Counted from the first letter of the stretch, positions 1-10,619 are shown. The stretch is DNA of 64,000 bases from Candidatus Didemnitutus sp. (GCA_019634575.1 JAHCAY010000001.1:1488001-1552000); one strand, 5' to 3'. The notes: a model not told the origin generated them from the sequence alone. Numbers and translations are program-made.

Positions 1-24
1 CGAGGAGGAGGAGGCGTTGTTCAT
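1..24 (-). CDS. Possible start of a gene running off the left edge
   Basis: An ATG on the minus strand at 24-22 opens a frame reading MNNASSSS to the window edge. It lies downstream of the ilv operon terminator-like hairpin, so it would be the next gene on that strand. Only eight codons are visible, so neither function nor reality can be judged. Confidence 0.2.
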
Positions 25-36
25 GATTATTCGGGT

Positions 37-76
37 GAGAGGAAAGTGGCGGGCGGCCGCGAGCGACCGCCCGCCA
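37..76 (-). terminator. Terminator-like hairpin after ilvC
   Basis: A perfect 10-bp GC-rich stem (TGGCGGGCGG at 47-56 with CCGCCCGCCA at 67-76) lies just past the ilvC stop. On the minus strand it is followed by a pyrimidine-rich CTTTCCTCTC. The U-tract is poor, so it could be a weak terminator or an mRNA 3'-end stabiliser. Confidence 0.5.
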
Positions 77-99
77 GGGGTAACACAACACCAAATCGG

Positions 100-1110
100 T
101 TATTTCGAGATCACGACGGGGTTGAGGAACGGCATCATCGCGCGGAGCTGCACGCCGACCTTCTCGATCGGCTGGCTGCGCTCCTTCTTGCGGAATGCGT
201 TCATCGTCTTGCGGCCGTGTTTTTCGTTTTCGGCCATGAAGCGTTTGGCGAACTTGCCGCTCTGGATGTCGGCGAGGATGCGCTTCATTTCCTTCTGCGT
301 CTCCTTCGTGACGACGCGCGGGCCGCTCTGGTAATCGCCCCACTCCGCCGTGTCGGAGACGGAGTAGCGCATGTAGTTCAAGCCGCCGCGATACATGAGG
401 TCGACGATGAGCTTCAGCTCGTGGAGGCACTCGAAGTAGGCGATCTCCGGCTGGTAGCCGGCGTCGACGAGCGTCTTGAAGCCAGCCTTCACCAGTTCGG
501 AGCAACCGCCGCAGAGCACGGCCTGTTCACCGAACAAGTCGGTCTCGGTCTCCTCGGTGAACGTCGTCTCGAGCACGCCGGCGCGGGTGCAGCCGATGCC
601 GCGCGCGTAGGACAGCGCGAGCGCCTTGGCCTTGCCGGAAGCGTCTTGATGAACCGCGTAGAGTCCGGGGACGCCGCCGCCCTCCTGGAACACTTCACGC
701 ACGCGGTGGCCGGGGCTCTTCGGAGCGACCATGCACACGTCGACATCGGCCGGCGGCTTGATGCCGCCGAAGCGGATGTTGAAGCCGTGGGCGAAGAACA
801 GCGCCTTGCCCTTGGTGAGGCTCGGGGCGACCGACTCGCGGTAGACGCGCGCGGCGACGTGGTCGGGCACGAGCATCATGATCACGTCGGCCCATTTCGC
901 GACGGCTTCGACGGTGTCGACCTTGAGGCCGGCCTTCTTGGCTTTCGGGCGGGACTTGGAGTCCTTCGCGAGGCCGACGCGCACGTCGACGCCGCTGTCG
1001 CGGAGATTGAGCGCGTGGGCGTGGCCTTGGGAGCCGTAGCCGACGATCGCAACTTTGCGGGCGCGGATCAGCGAGAGGTCCGCCTGCTTGTCATAGTAGA
1101 TTTTAGCCAT
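100..1110 (-). CDS. ilvC: Ketol-acid reductoisomerase
   Basis: Converts 2-acetolactate or 2-aceto-2-hydroxybutyrate to the dihydroxy acids with NADPH, the second common step of valine, leucine and isoleucine synthesis (cytosol). The 336-aa protein has the class I length. The N-terminal Rossmann motif [21 protein letters not shown] is seen at about residues 19-39. The C-terminal knotted domain has the metal-binding acidic stretch around [13 protein letters not shown]. It is the last gene of the ilvD-ilvB-ilvN operon, 53 bp after a small ORF, and is followed by a hairpin. The ATG start fits the family N-terminus ([15 protein letters not shown]). Confidence 0.97.
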   Translation of the reverse strand: MAKIYYDKQADLSLIRARKVAIVGYGSQGHAHALNLRDSGVDVRVGLAKDSKSRPKAKKAGLKVDTVEAVAKWADVIMMLVPDHVAARVYRESVAPSLTKGKALFFAHGFNIRFGGIKPPADVDVCMVAPKSPGHRVREVFQEGGGVPGLYAVHQDASGKAKALALSYARGIGCTRAGVLETTFTEETETDLFGEQAVLCGGCSELVKAGFKTLVDAGYQPEIAYFECLHELKLIVDLMYRGGLNYMRYSVSDTAEWGDYQSGPRVVTKETQKEMKRILADIQSGKFAKRFMAENEKHGRKTMNAFRKKERSQPIEKVGVQLRAMMPFLNPVVISK

Positions 1111-1163
1111 GGTTGTTGAAAAGTTGGGAGTGGAGAGATGAGGGTTGAGAGAAACAGGAAGCG

Positions 1164-1304
1164 TTAGCGCGCGACTTCCGTCGTGAAGTGCGAGTCGCCG
1201 AAGAAATCGTAGTCCGCCGCGACGGGTGCAGCGTCGACGGCGGACGATTCTTCGAAGAACTCGTTCAACGACGGAGCGCGGTCGTCGGTGGCGGCGTTTT
1301 TCAT
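1164..1304 (-). CDS. Small ORF between ilvN and ilvC (46 aa)
   Basis: A 46-codon ORF whose ATG overlaps the ilvN stop as ATGA (1301-1304), an arrangement typical of translational coupling. The peptide ([20 protein letters not shown]...[16 protein letters not shown]) is acidic, has no predicted membrane segment and has no motif I recognise. It fills most of the ilvN-ilvC gap, ending 53 bp before ilvC. It could be a genuine small protein of the pathway, or simply a frame that delivers ribosomes toward ilvC. No function is assigned. Confidence 0.5.
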   Translation of the reverse strand: MKNAATDDRAPSLNEFFEESSAVDAAPVAADYDFFGDSHFTTEVAR

Positions 1305-1876
1305 ACGGACATGGAAATGCCAGCGTGACTGTGATCGTCGGCCGCGGCGCCGCTGCGCACTTCGGCGCGCACGAGCGGCGGGTTGGCGGTGAGCTTGTCG
1401 TGGCCGCGAGCCATCGAGACGGAGCCGGTGCGAACGAGTTCGAGGATGCCGTAGGGACGGAGCACCATCTCGAACTTGCCGATTTTTTCCGGCGTGCCGG
1501 TGACTTCGATGACGAGCGATTCCTCGTCCACGTCGACGACGCGGGCGCGGAACATGTCGACGAACTCGAGCACCTGCGAACGCGTGGCGGCGGTGACCTT
1601 GACCTTCACGAGGCCGAGCTCGCGGTTGAGCGCGGGCTTGTGCGTGAGATCGTCGACGCGGAGCACGTTGACCAACTTGTAGAGGTTGGCCTCGACGATG
1701 CGCGCGCCGGCGTCGGTGGCGTCGACCACGACGGTGAGGCGCGAGACGCCGGCCTGCTCGGTGCGGCCGACGGTGAGGGAATCGATGTTGAAGTTGCGGC
1801 GGCGGAACAGCGAGGCGACGCGGTTCAGCACACCGGGCACGTCCTCGACGTAGGCGATGAGAGTGTGTTTGGGCAT
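1301..1876 (-). CDS. ilvN: Acetolactate synthase small (regulatory) subunit
   Basis: Regulatory subunit of acetohydroxyacid synthase. It binds branched-chain amino acids and gives feedback control of IlvB. The N-terminal ACT domain is clear ([20 protein letters not shown], then [13 protein letters not shown] at about residues 27-40), followed by the small-subunit C-terminal domain. At 191 aa it is slightly longer than the usual 160-170 aa, with a short Ala/Arg-rich tail. It starts 18 bp after ilvB, and its stop overlaps the following small ORF. The symbol ilvH would be equally apt. Confidence 0.95.
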   Translation of the reverse strand: MPKHTLIAYVEDVPGVLNRVASLFRRRNFNIDSLTVGRTEQAGVSRLTVVVDATDAGARIVEANLYKLVNVLRVDDLTHKPALNRELGLVKVKVTAATRSQVLEFVDMFRARVVDVDEESLVIEVTGTPEKIGKFEMVLRPYGILELVRTGSVSMARGHDKLTANPPLVRAEVRSGAAADDHSHAGISMSV

Positions 1877-1894
1877 GGCGGGATTTTCCTCGGG

Positions 1895-3787
<1,893 letters not shown>

Positions 3788-3821
3788 GCGTGAAATGAGG
3801 ATTGGGGATTGTTGGAGAATT

Positions 3822-5495
3822 TCAGGAAGTCACCGCGCCCTGCGCGGCGGAGGAGACGGTGTTGGCGTATTTCGCCATCACGCCGCGCTGATAACGCGGC
3901 ACGGGCGGCGTCCAGCCTTGGCGGCGGTAGGTGAAGTCGACGGCCGCGACCTCGACGTGCAATTTGCGCGCAGCGACGTCGATCTCGATGATGTCGCCTT
4001 CGCGCACGAATGCGATCGCGCCACCCACGAACGCCTCGGGGGCGACGTGGCCGATGGACATGCCGCGCGTGGCGCCGGAGAAGCGCCCGTCGGTGAGCAA
4101 CGCCACCGAGTCGGCGAGGCCGGCGCCCGCGAGTGCCGCGGTGACGCCGAGCATCTCGCGCATGCCGGGGCCACCCTTGGGACCTTCGTAGCGGATGACG
4201 ACGACGTCGCCCGCCTTGATCTTCTGCGCCGTGGCCGCGGCCATGGCGTCCTCCTCGCAGTTGAACACGCGCGCCGGACCACGGTGCTTTTGCACGCTGC
4301 TGCCGGCGACCTTGAGCACGCAGCCTTCCTCGGCGAGATTGCCGCGAAGGATGACGAGGCCGCCATGCGGCTTGAAGGGCTTCTCGACCGAACGGATGAC
4401 CTGCTGGCCAGGCGTCTCCGGCGCGTTCTTAACCTCCTCGGCGAGCGAACGGCCGGTGACGGTCGGACAACCGCCGGTGAGCATGTTGCCCTCGAGGAGA
4501 CGGCGGAGCAGGAGCGTGATGCCGCCGGCGGCGTGCATCTCGGGTGCGGTGTAGAGGCCGCCCGGTTTGAGCGTGGCGATCGTCGGCGTCTGGTCGCTCA
4601 AGCGGTCGAAATCTTCGAGCGTGAGCGCCACGCCGACTTCGTGCGCGAGCGCGATGAGGTGCAGCACGGCGTTGGTCGAACCACCCGAAGCGGCGACCGC
4701 GCGGATGGCGTTCTCGAACGCGGGGCGGATGAATATCTGCGACGGACGCAGGTCGCGGCGCACGAGATCGACGGCGATCTCGCCGCAGCGGCGCGCGGCT
4801 TCGATTTTCTTCGGATCGACGGCGGGGATGCCGTTCAGGCCCGCGGGCGAGATGCCGATGGCCTCCATGACCGTCGCCATCGTGTTCGCCGTGAATTGTC
4901 CGCCGCATGAGCCGGCGGTCGGGCACGCGGCGTTCTCGACGCATTTGAATTCCTTTTCGTCGATCTTACCGGCGTTGAACGCGCCGACGGCCTCGAACAC
5001 GTCCTGCACTGTGAGCGCCTTGCCGTGGTGGTCGCCGTGGTTGATCGAGCCGCCGTAGAGCGCCAGGCCGGGGATGTTGACGCGGGCGAGCGCCATCATG
5101 ACGCCGGGGTTGGTCTTGTCGCAGCCGGAAAGGCAGACGAGGCCGTCGAGGTAATTGCCGCGCGCGACGAGTTCGATGGAATCGGCAATGACTTCGCGCG
5201 AGATGAGCGAGGTCTTCATGCCCTCGGTGCCCATCGTGATGCCGTCGGAGATGGAGACGGTGTTGAACTCCATCGGCGTGCCGCCCGCGGCGCGGACGCC
5301 GGCCTTCACGGCCTCAGCGAGTTCCCGCAGGTGGTAGTTGCATGGACCAATTTCGGTCCAGGTGTTCGCGATGCCGATTAGCGGCTTCTTGAGGTCCTCG
5401 TCGGTGAAGCCGACCGCCTTCAGCATGGCGCGCGCGGGCGCCCGGCTGACGCCCTCGGTGATCGCCCGGGAGTTCTTGCGCAGGTCTTCGCTCAT
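3822..5495 (-). CDS. ilvD: Dihydroxy-acid dehydratase
   Basis: Fe-S dehydratase converting 2,3-dihydroxy acids to 2-oxo acids, the third step of valine and isoleucine synthesis. The 557-aa length matches the family. Cluster-ligand motifs are visible as [14 protein letters not shown] and [21 protein letters not shown], with further signatures [13 protein letters not shown] and [12 protein letters not shown]. It is the first enzyme gene of the operon and lies just downstream of the attenuator, so it would be the first gene silenced by premature termination. Confidence 0.97.
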   Translation of the reverse strand: MSEDLRKNSRAITEGVSRAPARAMLKAVGFTDEDLKKPLIGIANTWTEIGPCNYHLRELAEAVKAGVRAAGGTPMEFNTVSISDGITMGTEGMKTSLISREVIADSIELVARGNYLDGLVCLSGCDKTNPGVMMALARVNIPGLALYGGSINHGDHHGKALTVQDVFEAVGAFNAGKIDEKEFKCVENAACPTAGSCGGQFTANTMATVMEAIGISPAGLNGIPAVDPKKIEAARRCGEIAVDLVRRDLRPSQIFIRPAFENAIRAVAASGGSTNAVLHLIALAHEVGVALTLEDFDRLSDQTPTIATLKPGGLYTAPEMHAAGGITLLLRRLLEGNMLTGGCPTVTGRSLAEEVKNAPETPGQQVIRSVEKPFKPHGGLVILRGNLAEEGCVLKVAGSSVQKHRGPARVFNCEEDAMAAATAQKIKAGDVVVIRYEGPKGGPGMREMLGVTAALAGAGLADSVALLTDGRFSGATRGMSIGHVAPEAFVGGAIAFVREGDIIEIDVAARKLHVEVAAVDFTYRRQGWTPPVPRYQRGVMAKYANTVSSAAQGAVTS

Positions 5496-5553
5496 GCGCG
5501 TGCAGCCCCCGTGGCGGGGCGGTTGAGGTGGTGGTTGGGGACTGTTTTCATTC

Positions 5554-5641
5554 GGAAAAAAGAAAGGCCACCCGGTTTGGGCGGCCTTTTCGGAACTTGG
5601 GAGATTTGAGTCTCTTTAGTTGTGCGAAAGCCGCCCGGTGG
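5554..5641 (-). promoter_or_regulatory. Transcription attenuator of the ilv operon (antiterminator/terminator)
   Basis: On the minus strand an 11-bp stem (AAAGGCCGCCC, plus-strand 5589-5579, with GGGTGGCCTTT, 5573-5563; one G-U pair) closes a 5-nt loop and is followed by CTTTTTT. This is a textbook intrinsic terminator placed before ilvD rather than after a gene. The leader-peptide segment CGGGCGGCTTTC (around 5637-5626) can pair with the 5' arm of that stem with a single bulge. That pairing gives a competing antiterminator. The pairing segment lies in codons 28-31 of the leader peptide. A ribosome stalled at the earlier Ile/Val/Leu codons would leave it free, and one reaching the stop codon would cover it. 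Confidence 0.85.
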
Positions 5642-5717
5642 AGGGGGTAAGCAGAATGACGACCGCAATAATAAGCGCGGTGAAGAGGTGAAGGGAGAGC
5701 TTGGTGCTCGACGTCAT
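5616..5717 (-). CDS. ilv leader peptide (33 aa)
   Basis: A 33-codon ORF ending about 27 nt before the terminator stem. Residues 7-23 contain six Leu, three Ile and two Val, including the run ALIIAVVILL. The rest (MTSSTK... and ...TPSTGRLSHN) is unremarkable. This is the composition and placement of classical ilv leader peptides, whose translation senses charged tRNA-Leu/Ile/Val. There is no strong Shine-Dalgarno sequence. A TTGACC (plus-strand 5762-5767) is a possible -35, but I see no convincing -10. Confidence 0.85.
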   Translation of the reverse strand: MTSSTKLSLHLFTALIIAVVILLTPSTGRLSHN

Positions 5718-5792
5718 TCGAAAAAAGAGACGGACGAATTTCTGCGGGTCAGAGGAGAATCGGTCAACGGCGGTCTTTCTTTATGACAGCAC

Positions 5793-6776
5793 TCAGACCA
5801 CGCGACGGATCACGAATAGCGACACGACGCTAACTGCCAGCCACAGAGTGATTCCCATGGCAAATGGCCGCCAGCCGACGGAGCGGAGGTTTTCCCGGGA
5901 GAGGCTCGCCCCAATGAGAAACAGCGTCACCGCGAGCCCCGCCTTGGCCGCGCTGACCCAGAATTGATACACTTGCACCCCCGCCGGGAACGCCGAGGCG
6001 AGCGCCGAGGCGGCGATGAACAACAGCACGAACCACGGGATCACCGCCTTCGCGCCGCGCTGCTTTTCCATCCAGGCCGCGACGGCGACCATCGGCAGAA
6101 TCCACAGCGCCCGCGCCAACTTCACCGGCACCGCGATGGCGAGCGATGCCGCGGAGTATTTCGCCGCCGCGCCTACGACCGAGCTCGTGTCGTGAATCGC
6201 GATGGCCGACCAGTAACCGAATTGCTCCGGCGTCAGGCCGACGACGTGGCCGATCGCGGGAAACAGGAAAAGCGCCACGGCGTTCAGCACGAACACGCAC
6301 CCGAGCGCGACCGACATCACTCCGGCCTCCGCGCCCAGCACCGGCCCCATCGCCGCGATCGCGCTGCCGCCGCAAATCGCTGTGCCAGTCGAGATGAGTT
6401 GCCCCGTGGTGCGCTCCACCGCGAACAGCCGGGCGAGCAACACCCCTAGACCGATCGTCGCCGCGAGCGTGAGCGCCGTCGTGACGACACCCGTCGAACC
6501 CGCCCTCACCACCGCGCTGAACTGGATGCCGAAGCCCAGACCCACGACCGACGCCTGCAACAGGTATTTCTGCACCTTCGCCGCGCGTTTCGCATCGGTG
6601 TTGCCCACAAAAATCGCAAAGACCAGTCCCGCGAACAGAGCCACGGGCGGTGTTACCCACGGCAGGGCGCACGCGACCGCGGCGAACCACAACGCTGGTG
6701 TTTTCCAAGTTGGCGAAGCCTCGGGCATCTCCCACGGTTGCCAGCATTCGCCCGGCAACTCCAGCCGGGAAACCAT
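5793..6776 (-). CDS. YeiH/UPF0324-family membrane protein (putative sulfate exporter family)
   Basis: Integral membrane protein of the YeiH family, with about ten hydrophobic segments across 327 aa. Family features include LVFAIFVGNTDAKRAAKVQKYLLQASVVGLGFG, the glycine-rich STGTAICGGSAIAAMGPVLGAE and IHDTSSVVGAA. Substrate and direction are unproven; sulfate or sulfite export is only an annotation tradition. The ATG at 6776 is preferred over a TTG further upstream (6809) that lies inside a palindromic operator-like region. It is transcribed divergently from queA. Confidence 0.85.
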   Translation of the reverse strand: MVSRLELPGECWQPWEMPEASPTWKTPALWFAAVACALPWVTPPVALFAGLVFAIFVGNTDAKRAAKVQKYLLQASVVGLGFGIQFSAVVRAGSTGVVTTALTLAATIGLGVLLARLFAVERTTGQLISTGTAICGGSAIAAMGPVLGAEAGVMSVALGCVFVLNAVALFLFPAIGHVVGLTPEQFGYWSAIAIHDTSSVVGAAAKYSAASLAIAVPVKLARALWILPMVAVAAWMEKQRGAKAVIPWFVLLFIAASALASAFPAGVQVYQFWVSAAKAGLAVTLFLIGASLSRENLRSVGWRPFAMGITLWLAVSVVSLFVIRRVV

Positions 6777-6801
6777 GCTGAACACAATAACATCGCACCC
6801 G

Positions 6802-6835
6802 ATGCGCAAAATTCGTCATTTGCGCATATGCGCAA
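6802..6835. promoter_or_regulatory. Operator-like palindromes between yeiH and queA
   Basis: Three TGCGCAA half-sites occur within 34 bp. ATGCGCAAA (6802-6810) faces TTTGCGCAT (6819-6827), and TTGCGCATATGCGCAA (6820-6835) is a perfect 16-bp palindrome. The divergent yeiH/queA gap suggests a repressor or activator site. The regulator is unknown. Confidence 0.5.
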
Positions 6836-6863
6836 GTAGCCGGCCGCGCGCCCGCTCCGTCGC

Positions 6864-7952
6864 GTGAAAACCGACCTCTTCGACTACCCGCTCCCCGCGC
6901 ACCTCATCGCGCAGACGCCCGCCGCGCAGCGCGACGCCTCGCGCCTGCTCGTTGTCCACCGTGCGGAGCACCGGATCGAGCACCGCCATTTTCACGAGAT
7001 CGGCGACTACCTGCGCGCCGGCGACACGCTTTTCCGCAACAATGCCGCCGTCATCCCCGCGCGCCTGCACGCCCGCCGCCCGACCGGCGGTGTCGTCGAG
7101 TGCCTGCTGCTGCGCCCGGCCGTCAACGCGCACGACGAATGGTGGTGCCTGCTTCGCCCCGGCCGTAAACTGCCACCGGGCGAGACCTTCGGCTTGCCCG
7201 GGCAGTTCGCCGCCACCGTGCGCGAGAAAAACGCCGAGGGCCTGTTCCGGGTCGCCTTCGCCGGCGACGACGGCGCCGACATTCTCACCATCGCCAATCG
7301 CATCGGCGAGATGCCGCTCCCGCCTTACATCGCGGAGCGCGCGGATGATTCGGCGAAGGCTTTCGACCGCGAGCGCTACCAAACCGTCTACGCCGACCGT
7401 GCGCACCAAGTCGCCGCCGCCGCCCCGACCGCCGGCCTGCATTTCACGCCAGCGTTGCTCGATCAACTCGCCCGCGCCGGCGTCCGGTCCGCGGACGTCA
7501 CGCTGCATGTCGGGCTCGGCACGTTCCGCCCGATCACAGCGGAAAATGTCGAGAACCACGTCATCCATCGCGAGCTCTACGAAGTCCCCGCCGCGACCCA
7601 GACCGCACTCTTCGCCGCCACCGCCGCCGGCCACGCCGCCGCACGCCGCATCGCCGTGGGCACGACTTCGCTGCGCACGCTCGAGGACTTCCGCCGCCGC
7701 CACGCCGCGCCGCTCGGCCGCGACTTCCTCGGCGAAGCCGACATCTACATCCACCCACCGGCGACCTTTGCCGCGACGGACGCGCTGATCACGAACTTCC
7801 ACCAACCCCGCTCCACCCTGCTCTGCCTCGTCGCCGCTTTCCTCGCCCCCGGCCGCACGGACGGCATCGCGTGGTTCCGCGAGATCTACGCCGAAGCCGC
7901 CGCGCACGATTACCGCTTCCTCAGCTACGGCGACGCGATGCTGATCCTCTGA
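6864..7952 (+). CDS. queA: tRNA preQ1(34) S-adenosylmethionine ribosyltransferase-isomerase
   Basis: Transfers and isomerises the ribose of SAM onto preQ1-modified tRNA to give epoxyqueuosine, the penultimate step of queuosine synthesis. Family signatures are seen along the 362 aa: FDYPLPAHLIAQTP at the N-terminus, VECLLLRP, APTAGLHFTPALL, LHVGLGTFRPI, VGTTSLRTLE and LITNFHQPRSTLLCLVAAF near the C-terminus. The start is GTG. No other queuosine gene lies nearby. Confidence 0.95.
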   Translation: MKTDLFDYPLPAHLIAQTPAAQRDASRLLVVHRAEHRIEHRHFHEIGDYLRAGDTLFRNNAAVIPARLHARRPTGGVVECLLLRPAVNAHDEWWCLLRPGRKLPPGETFGLPGQFAATVREKNAEGLFRVAFAGDDGADILTIANRIGEMPLPPYIAERADDSAKAFDRERYQTVYADRAHQVAAAAPTAGLHFTPALLDQLARAGVRSADVTLHVGLGTFRPITAENVENHVIHRELYEVPAATQTALFAATAAGHAAARRIAVGTTSLRTLEDFRRRHAAPLGRDFLGEADIYIHPPATFAATDALITNFHQPRSTLLCLVAAFLAPGRTDGIAWFREIYAEAAAHDYRFLSYGDAMLIL

Positions 7953-7981
7953 ACGGCAGCCGCATTCCCCACGCGCCTTCC

Positions 7982-8010
7982 CGCAATTTGCCGTAATACG
8001 GCAAATTGCG
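7982..8010. repeat. 29-bp near-perfect palindrome between queA and yceI
   Basis: Arms of 14 bp, CGCAATTTGCCGTA (7982-7995) and TACGGCAAATTGCG (7997-8010), are perfectly complementary around a single central A. There is no U-tract, so it is a poor intrinsic terminator. It could be an mRNA 3'-end hairpin for queA or a protein-binding operator upstream of yceI. Confidence 0.6.
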
Positions 8011-8138
8011 CGCGGCCCTTCCCGAGTGCGCCACGGCAGGCTATGGACCGCACGACGCGGCGAAGAGCGCGGGCAAATAAATTAGTTGCAACCGCAACAA
8101 ACTGCGCTACCCGTCTGCGTCCTCAACCACTGAACCAC

Positions 8139-8723
8139 ATGAAACGCCTCCTTACCCTTGTTGCCACGCTCGCTCTCGTCGTCGCCGTCCGCGCCGACGC
8201 CGTCACCTACAAGATCGACCCGGTCCACTCCTCGGTCGGCTTCAGCCTCCGCCACCTCGTCTCGAAGTTCTCCGCCAGCTTCACCAAGGTCGAGGGTGCC
8301 GTCACCTTCGACGCCGCCGCGCCCGAAGCGAGCAGCGTCGAGGCCACGGTCAGCATCGGCTCTGTCAGCACCGCCAACGAGAAACGCGAAGGCCACCTGA
8401 AGAGCCCCGACTTCTTCGATGAGGCCAAGTTCCCCACCGCCACCTTCAAGTCCACCGCGTGGAAGAAGACCGGCGAAAACACCTTCGACGTCGCCGGCGA
8501 TCTCACGATCAAGGGCGTCACCAAGCCCGTCACCCTGCAGGTCACGCTCCTCGGCACCGGCCCCGGCATGGGCGGCGCGACCGTCTCCGGCTGGGAAGCC
8601 ACCACGAAGATCAATCGCAACGACTTCGGCGTCTCCTACGGTCCGAAGATCCTCGGCGACGAAGTCACGCTCAACATCGCGATCGAGGCCGGCCACAAAC
8701 CCGCCGCCGCCGCGAAGAGCTGA
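8139..8723 (+). CDS. YceI-family periplasmic lipid-binding protein
   Basis: Secreted lipocalin-like beta-barrel protein, 194 aa, with an N-terminal signal peptide (MKRLLTLVATLALVVAVRADA). The start at 8139 is chosen because it begins that signal. YceI hallmarks are present: YKIDPVHSSVGFSLRHLVSKF, HLKSPDFFDEAKFPTATF, LTIKGVTKPVTLQV and INRNDFGVSYG. The family binds isoprenoid-type lipids, and the role here is unknown. A short inverted repeat (GTTGC at 8085, GCAAC at 8094) lies upstream. A strong terminator follows. A second YceI domain in the window is fused to a peroxiredoxin (21401-22642). Confidence 0.92.
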   Translation: MKRLLTLVATLALVVAVRADAVTYKIDPVHSSVGFSLRHLVSKFSASFTKVEGAVTFDAAAPEASSVEATVSIGSVSTANEKREGHLKSPDFFDEAKFPTATFKSTAWKKTGENTFDVAGDLTIKGVTKPVTLQVTLLGTGPGMGGATVSGWEATTKINRNDFGVSYGPKILGDEVTLNIAIEAGHKPAAAAKS

Positions 8724-8751
8724 GCGCCTCGCAAATTTTCCACGTAATTCC

Positions 8752-8780
8752 GGACGGCCGCGAGGCCGTCCTTTCTTTTT
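8752..8780 (+). terminator. Intrinsic terminator after yceI
   Basis: A perfect 8-bp stem (GGACGGCC, 8752-8759, with GGCCGTCC, 8764-8771) has the GNRA-type loop GCGA and is followed by TTTCTTTTT. Confidence 0.85.
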
Positions 8781-8806
8781 GGCCGCGCCTTGCTACGTTC
8801 CGCCGC

Positions 8807-9166
8807 GTGACCGCCGACGAGCTCCAACACCTGATCGAAGACGCCACCTTCGACTACACCATGGGCGACAACGACGCCGCCCTCGCCAAGCTCGCGCGCG
8901 CCACCGCCGCGGCGCCCGACTCGTTCGCCGCCTGGCACGCCGCCGCGGAAATCAACTTCGGCTTGCGCCGCTTCGACGACGCGCTCCGCGCCGCCGAGCA
9001 AGCGCACCGCCTGCAGCCCGACGACCTCTTCATCAACACCACCCTCTCGCGCGTCTGGATGGAAAAAGGCGACAAGGCCAAAGCCGAACACTTCGGCGCG
9101 CAGGCCAAGATCGCGAGTTGGAAGGATCAGCTGAAAAACCCCGCCGCACACCAAGGCGGCCTGTAA
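8807..9166 (+). CDS. Small tetratricopeptide-repeat protein
   Basis: A 119-aa all-helical protein with about three TPR-like units (GDNDAALAKLARATAAAPDSFAAWHAAAEINF, then RRFDDALRAAEQAHRLQPDDLFINTTLSRVW, then KGDKAKAEHFGAQAKI). There is no signal peptide. The GTG start at 8807 is inferred from the domain boundary and the preceding terminator. Probably a protein-protein interaction module; partner unknown. Confidence 0.75.
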   Translation: MTADELQHLIEDATFDYTMGDNDAALAKLARATAAAPDSFAAWHAAAEINFGLRRFDDALRAAEQAHRLQPDDLFINTTLSRVWMEKGDKAKAEHFGAQAKIASWKDQLKNPAAHQGGL

Positions 9167-9221
9167 ACCCGCCTCTGCCGGCGCACCTTCCTCGGTCGCC
9201 TGACATCGATCGGAAGCCGCA

Positions 9222-9239
9222 GGCAGCGAGCTTGCTCGC
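9222..9239 (+). repeat. Dispersed 18-bp repeat, copy 1
   Basis: GGCAGCGAGCTTGCTCGC contains the hairpin GCGAGC-TT-GCTCGC. An exact inverted copy lies at 25060-25077. Both copies are intergenic, consistent with a REP-like element. Confidence 0.5.
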
Positions 9240-9378
9240 ACCAAACCTCCCGCGACTCGGGGCAACGTCGGTCGACACGCGTCCGGTAGCCTCACCTCGT
9301 CCGCCTCGATTGCATGGGTCCGGCTTGGCCGGGCGAAAGTTGCCGGATGCCCGGCGCACGGCGCACGGCGCACCGCGC

Positions 9379-10533
9379 TCAAATCCGCCGCTCGATCACC
9401 GCGCCGGACGGATCCTTGAAACGGAGCGCACGCGTCTCGGCGTTGTAGCCTTCGAGCACGACGCCGAGATTCAGTTCGACGACATCGCCGAACGTATACG
9501 CGCTCGCGCCGATCAACACGCGCGGCTGACCGGTCAGACGCGCCCCGCCGATCTTCACCGCCTTCAACCAGCGCGCGAAAGCCACGCTCGGCTTCGGCGA
9601 ACCGGCTGGCACCACGAATTCGCCGTCGCTGCCGAGCAGCACCGCGATTGCGTCGCGCTTTGGCCTGCTTGTCGCTTCCGGCTCTGGTGCGACCGGTGGT
9701 GCCACCACGGGTTTCGGCACCGCATCCACGGCGGCATTCGGGTCATCGAGCATCTTCTCGACGAGATCGTAGGCCGCCTTGTGCTTTTCACCGGCGTCCT
9801 TGATCGTCGCCTTCGCCTGCTTCAGCGCAGTGAACGGCGTTGGCATCGCCGAGGAACTGGACGCCGCGCCCGCCGTCTTGTCCTCGGCCGCACGCGCCGC
9901 CACCGGCGGTGGCGGACTCTCGAGTTTCGCGCGCTGGATGCGGTTATATTGAAAAATGCCGGCCACGCATCCGACGAGCAGGATCACGGTCGAGCCCGTC
10001 CACCAGCGCACCCGCGGCTGTTTCGGAGTGTTGAACTCGAAAGGCGTCGCCGTGCTGGAAAACGGCGCGGCGCTCGTCCCCACGACAAACGGCGGCGTGG
10101 TCGCCATCGGCGCGGGCATGGGCGGGATCGTCGCATCCGCGCCGGTGAGCAGCACCCGCGCTTGGGCGGTCAGCGCCGGATTCGCCGCGATCGGCGTCCG
10201 CGGGCCGCTCGGTGGCGCCGCGGGAACGCTCGGGCGCGGTGCCTCTTCCGGTTTTTCTTCCGCCGGCACGATGCGCACGCGCGCCTTCTTCGTCGGCGGA
10301 TCGACCACACAGGAAAACGGAATCTGCGAAATCGCCGGCCGCTCTTCCGGCACGAACGGCGTCGCCGTCGCGGACGACACCAGCCGGTTCACCACGGGCG
10401 GCGGCACGGGCGGCCAACTCCCGCCCGCCGGCGGCGACGCCCCCGCCGAACTCGCGTCTTGCGGTTGCGGAGGTGATTGATCGCCCGAGGTTTGGCCCAC
10501 GCCCGAGACTGCACGGGAAAACACCCTAGTCAT
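9379..10533 (-). CDS. Hypothetical membrane-anchored protein
   Basis: A 384-aa protein. About 170 residues at the N-terminus are rich in Pro/Ala. A single transmembrane segment (WWTGSTVILLVGCVAGIFQY, about 177-196) separates them from a helical, Ala-rich stretch (FTALKQAKATIKDAGEKHKAAYDLVEKML) and a C-terminal domain (LLGSDGEFVVPAGSPKP... to the end) with repeated short beta-like segments. I recognise no family. The ATG at 10533 is preferred to a TTG just upstream. It is transcribed divergently from accA. Confidence 0.7.
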   Translation of the reverse strand: MTRVFSRAVSGVGQTSGDQSPPQPQDASSAGASPPAGGSWPPVPPPVVNRLVSSATATPFVPEERPAISQIPFSCVVDPPTKKARVRIVPAEEKPEEAPRPSVPAAPPSGPRTPIAANPALTAQARVLLTGADATIPPMPAPMATTPPFVVGTSAAPFSSTATPFEFNTPKQPRVRWWTGSTVILLVGCVAGIFQYNRIQRAKLESPPPPVAARAAEDKTAGAASSSSAMPTPFTALKQAKATIKDAGEKHKAAYDLVEKMLDDPNAAVDAVPKPVVAPPVAPEPEATSRPKRDAIAVLLGSDGEFVVPAGSPKPSVAFARWLKAVKIGGARLTGQPRVLIGASAYTFGDVVELNLGVVLEGYNAETRALRFKDPSGAVIERRI

Positions 10534-10619
10534 CAAGGCAATTCTCGCTCAGGCGCGTCCCGGGCCGCTCGGGCCGCCCGTTGACACGCGCCCGCGCGCC
10601 TCCCTACCCTCCGCACCTT

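Noticed and set aside
5718..5792. A standard sigma-70 promoter for the ilv leader
   Set aside because: TTGACC is a fair -35, but no acceptable -10 lies at the right distance, so no promoter feature is claimed.
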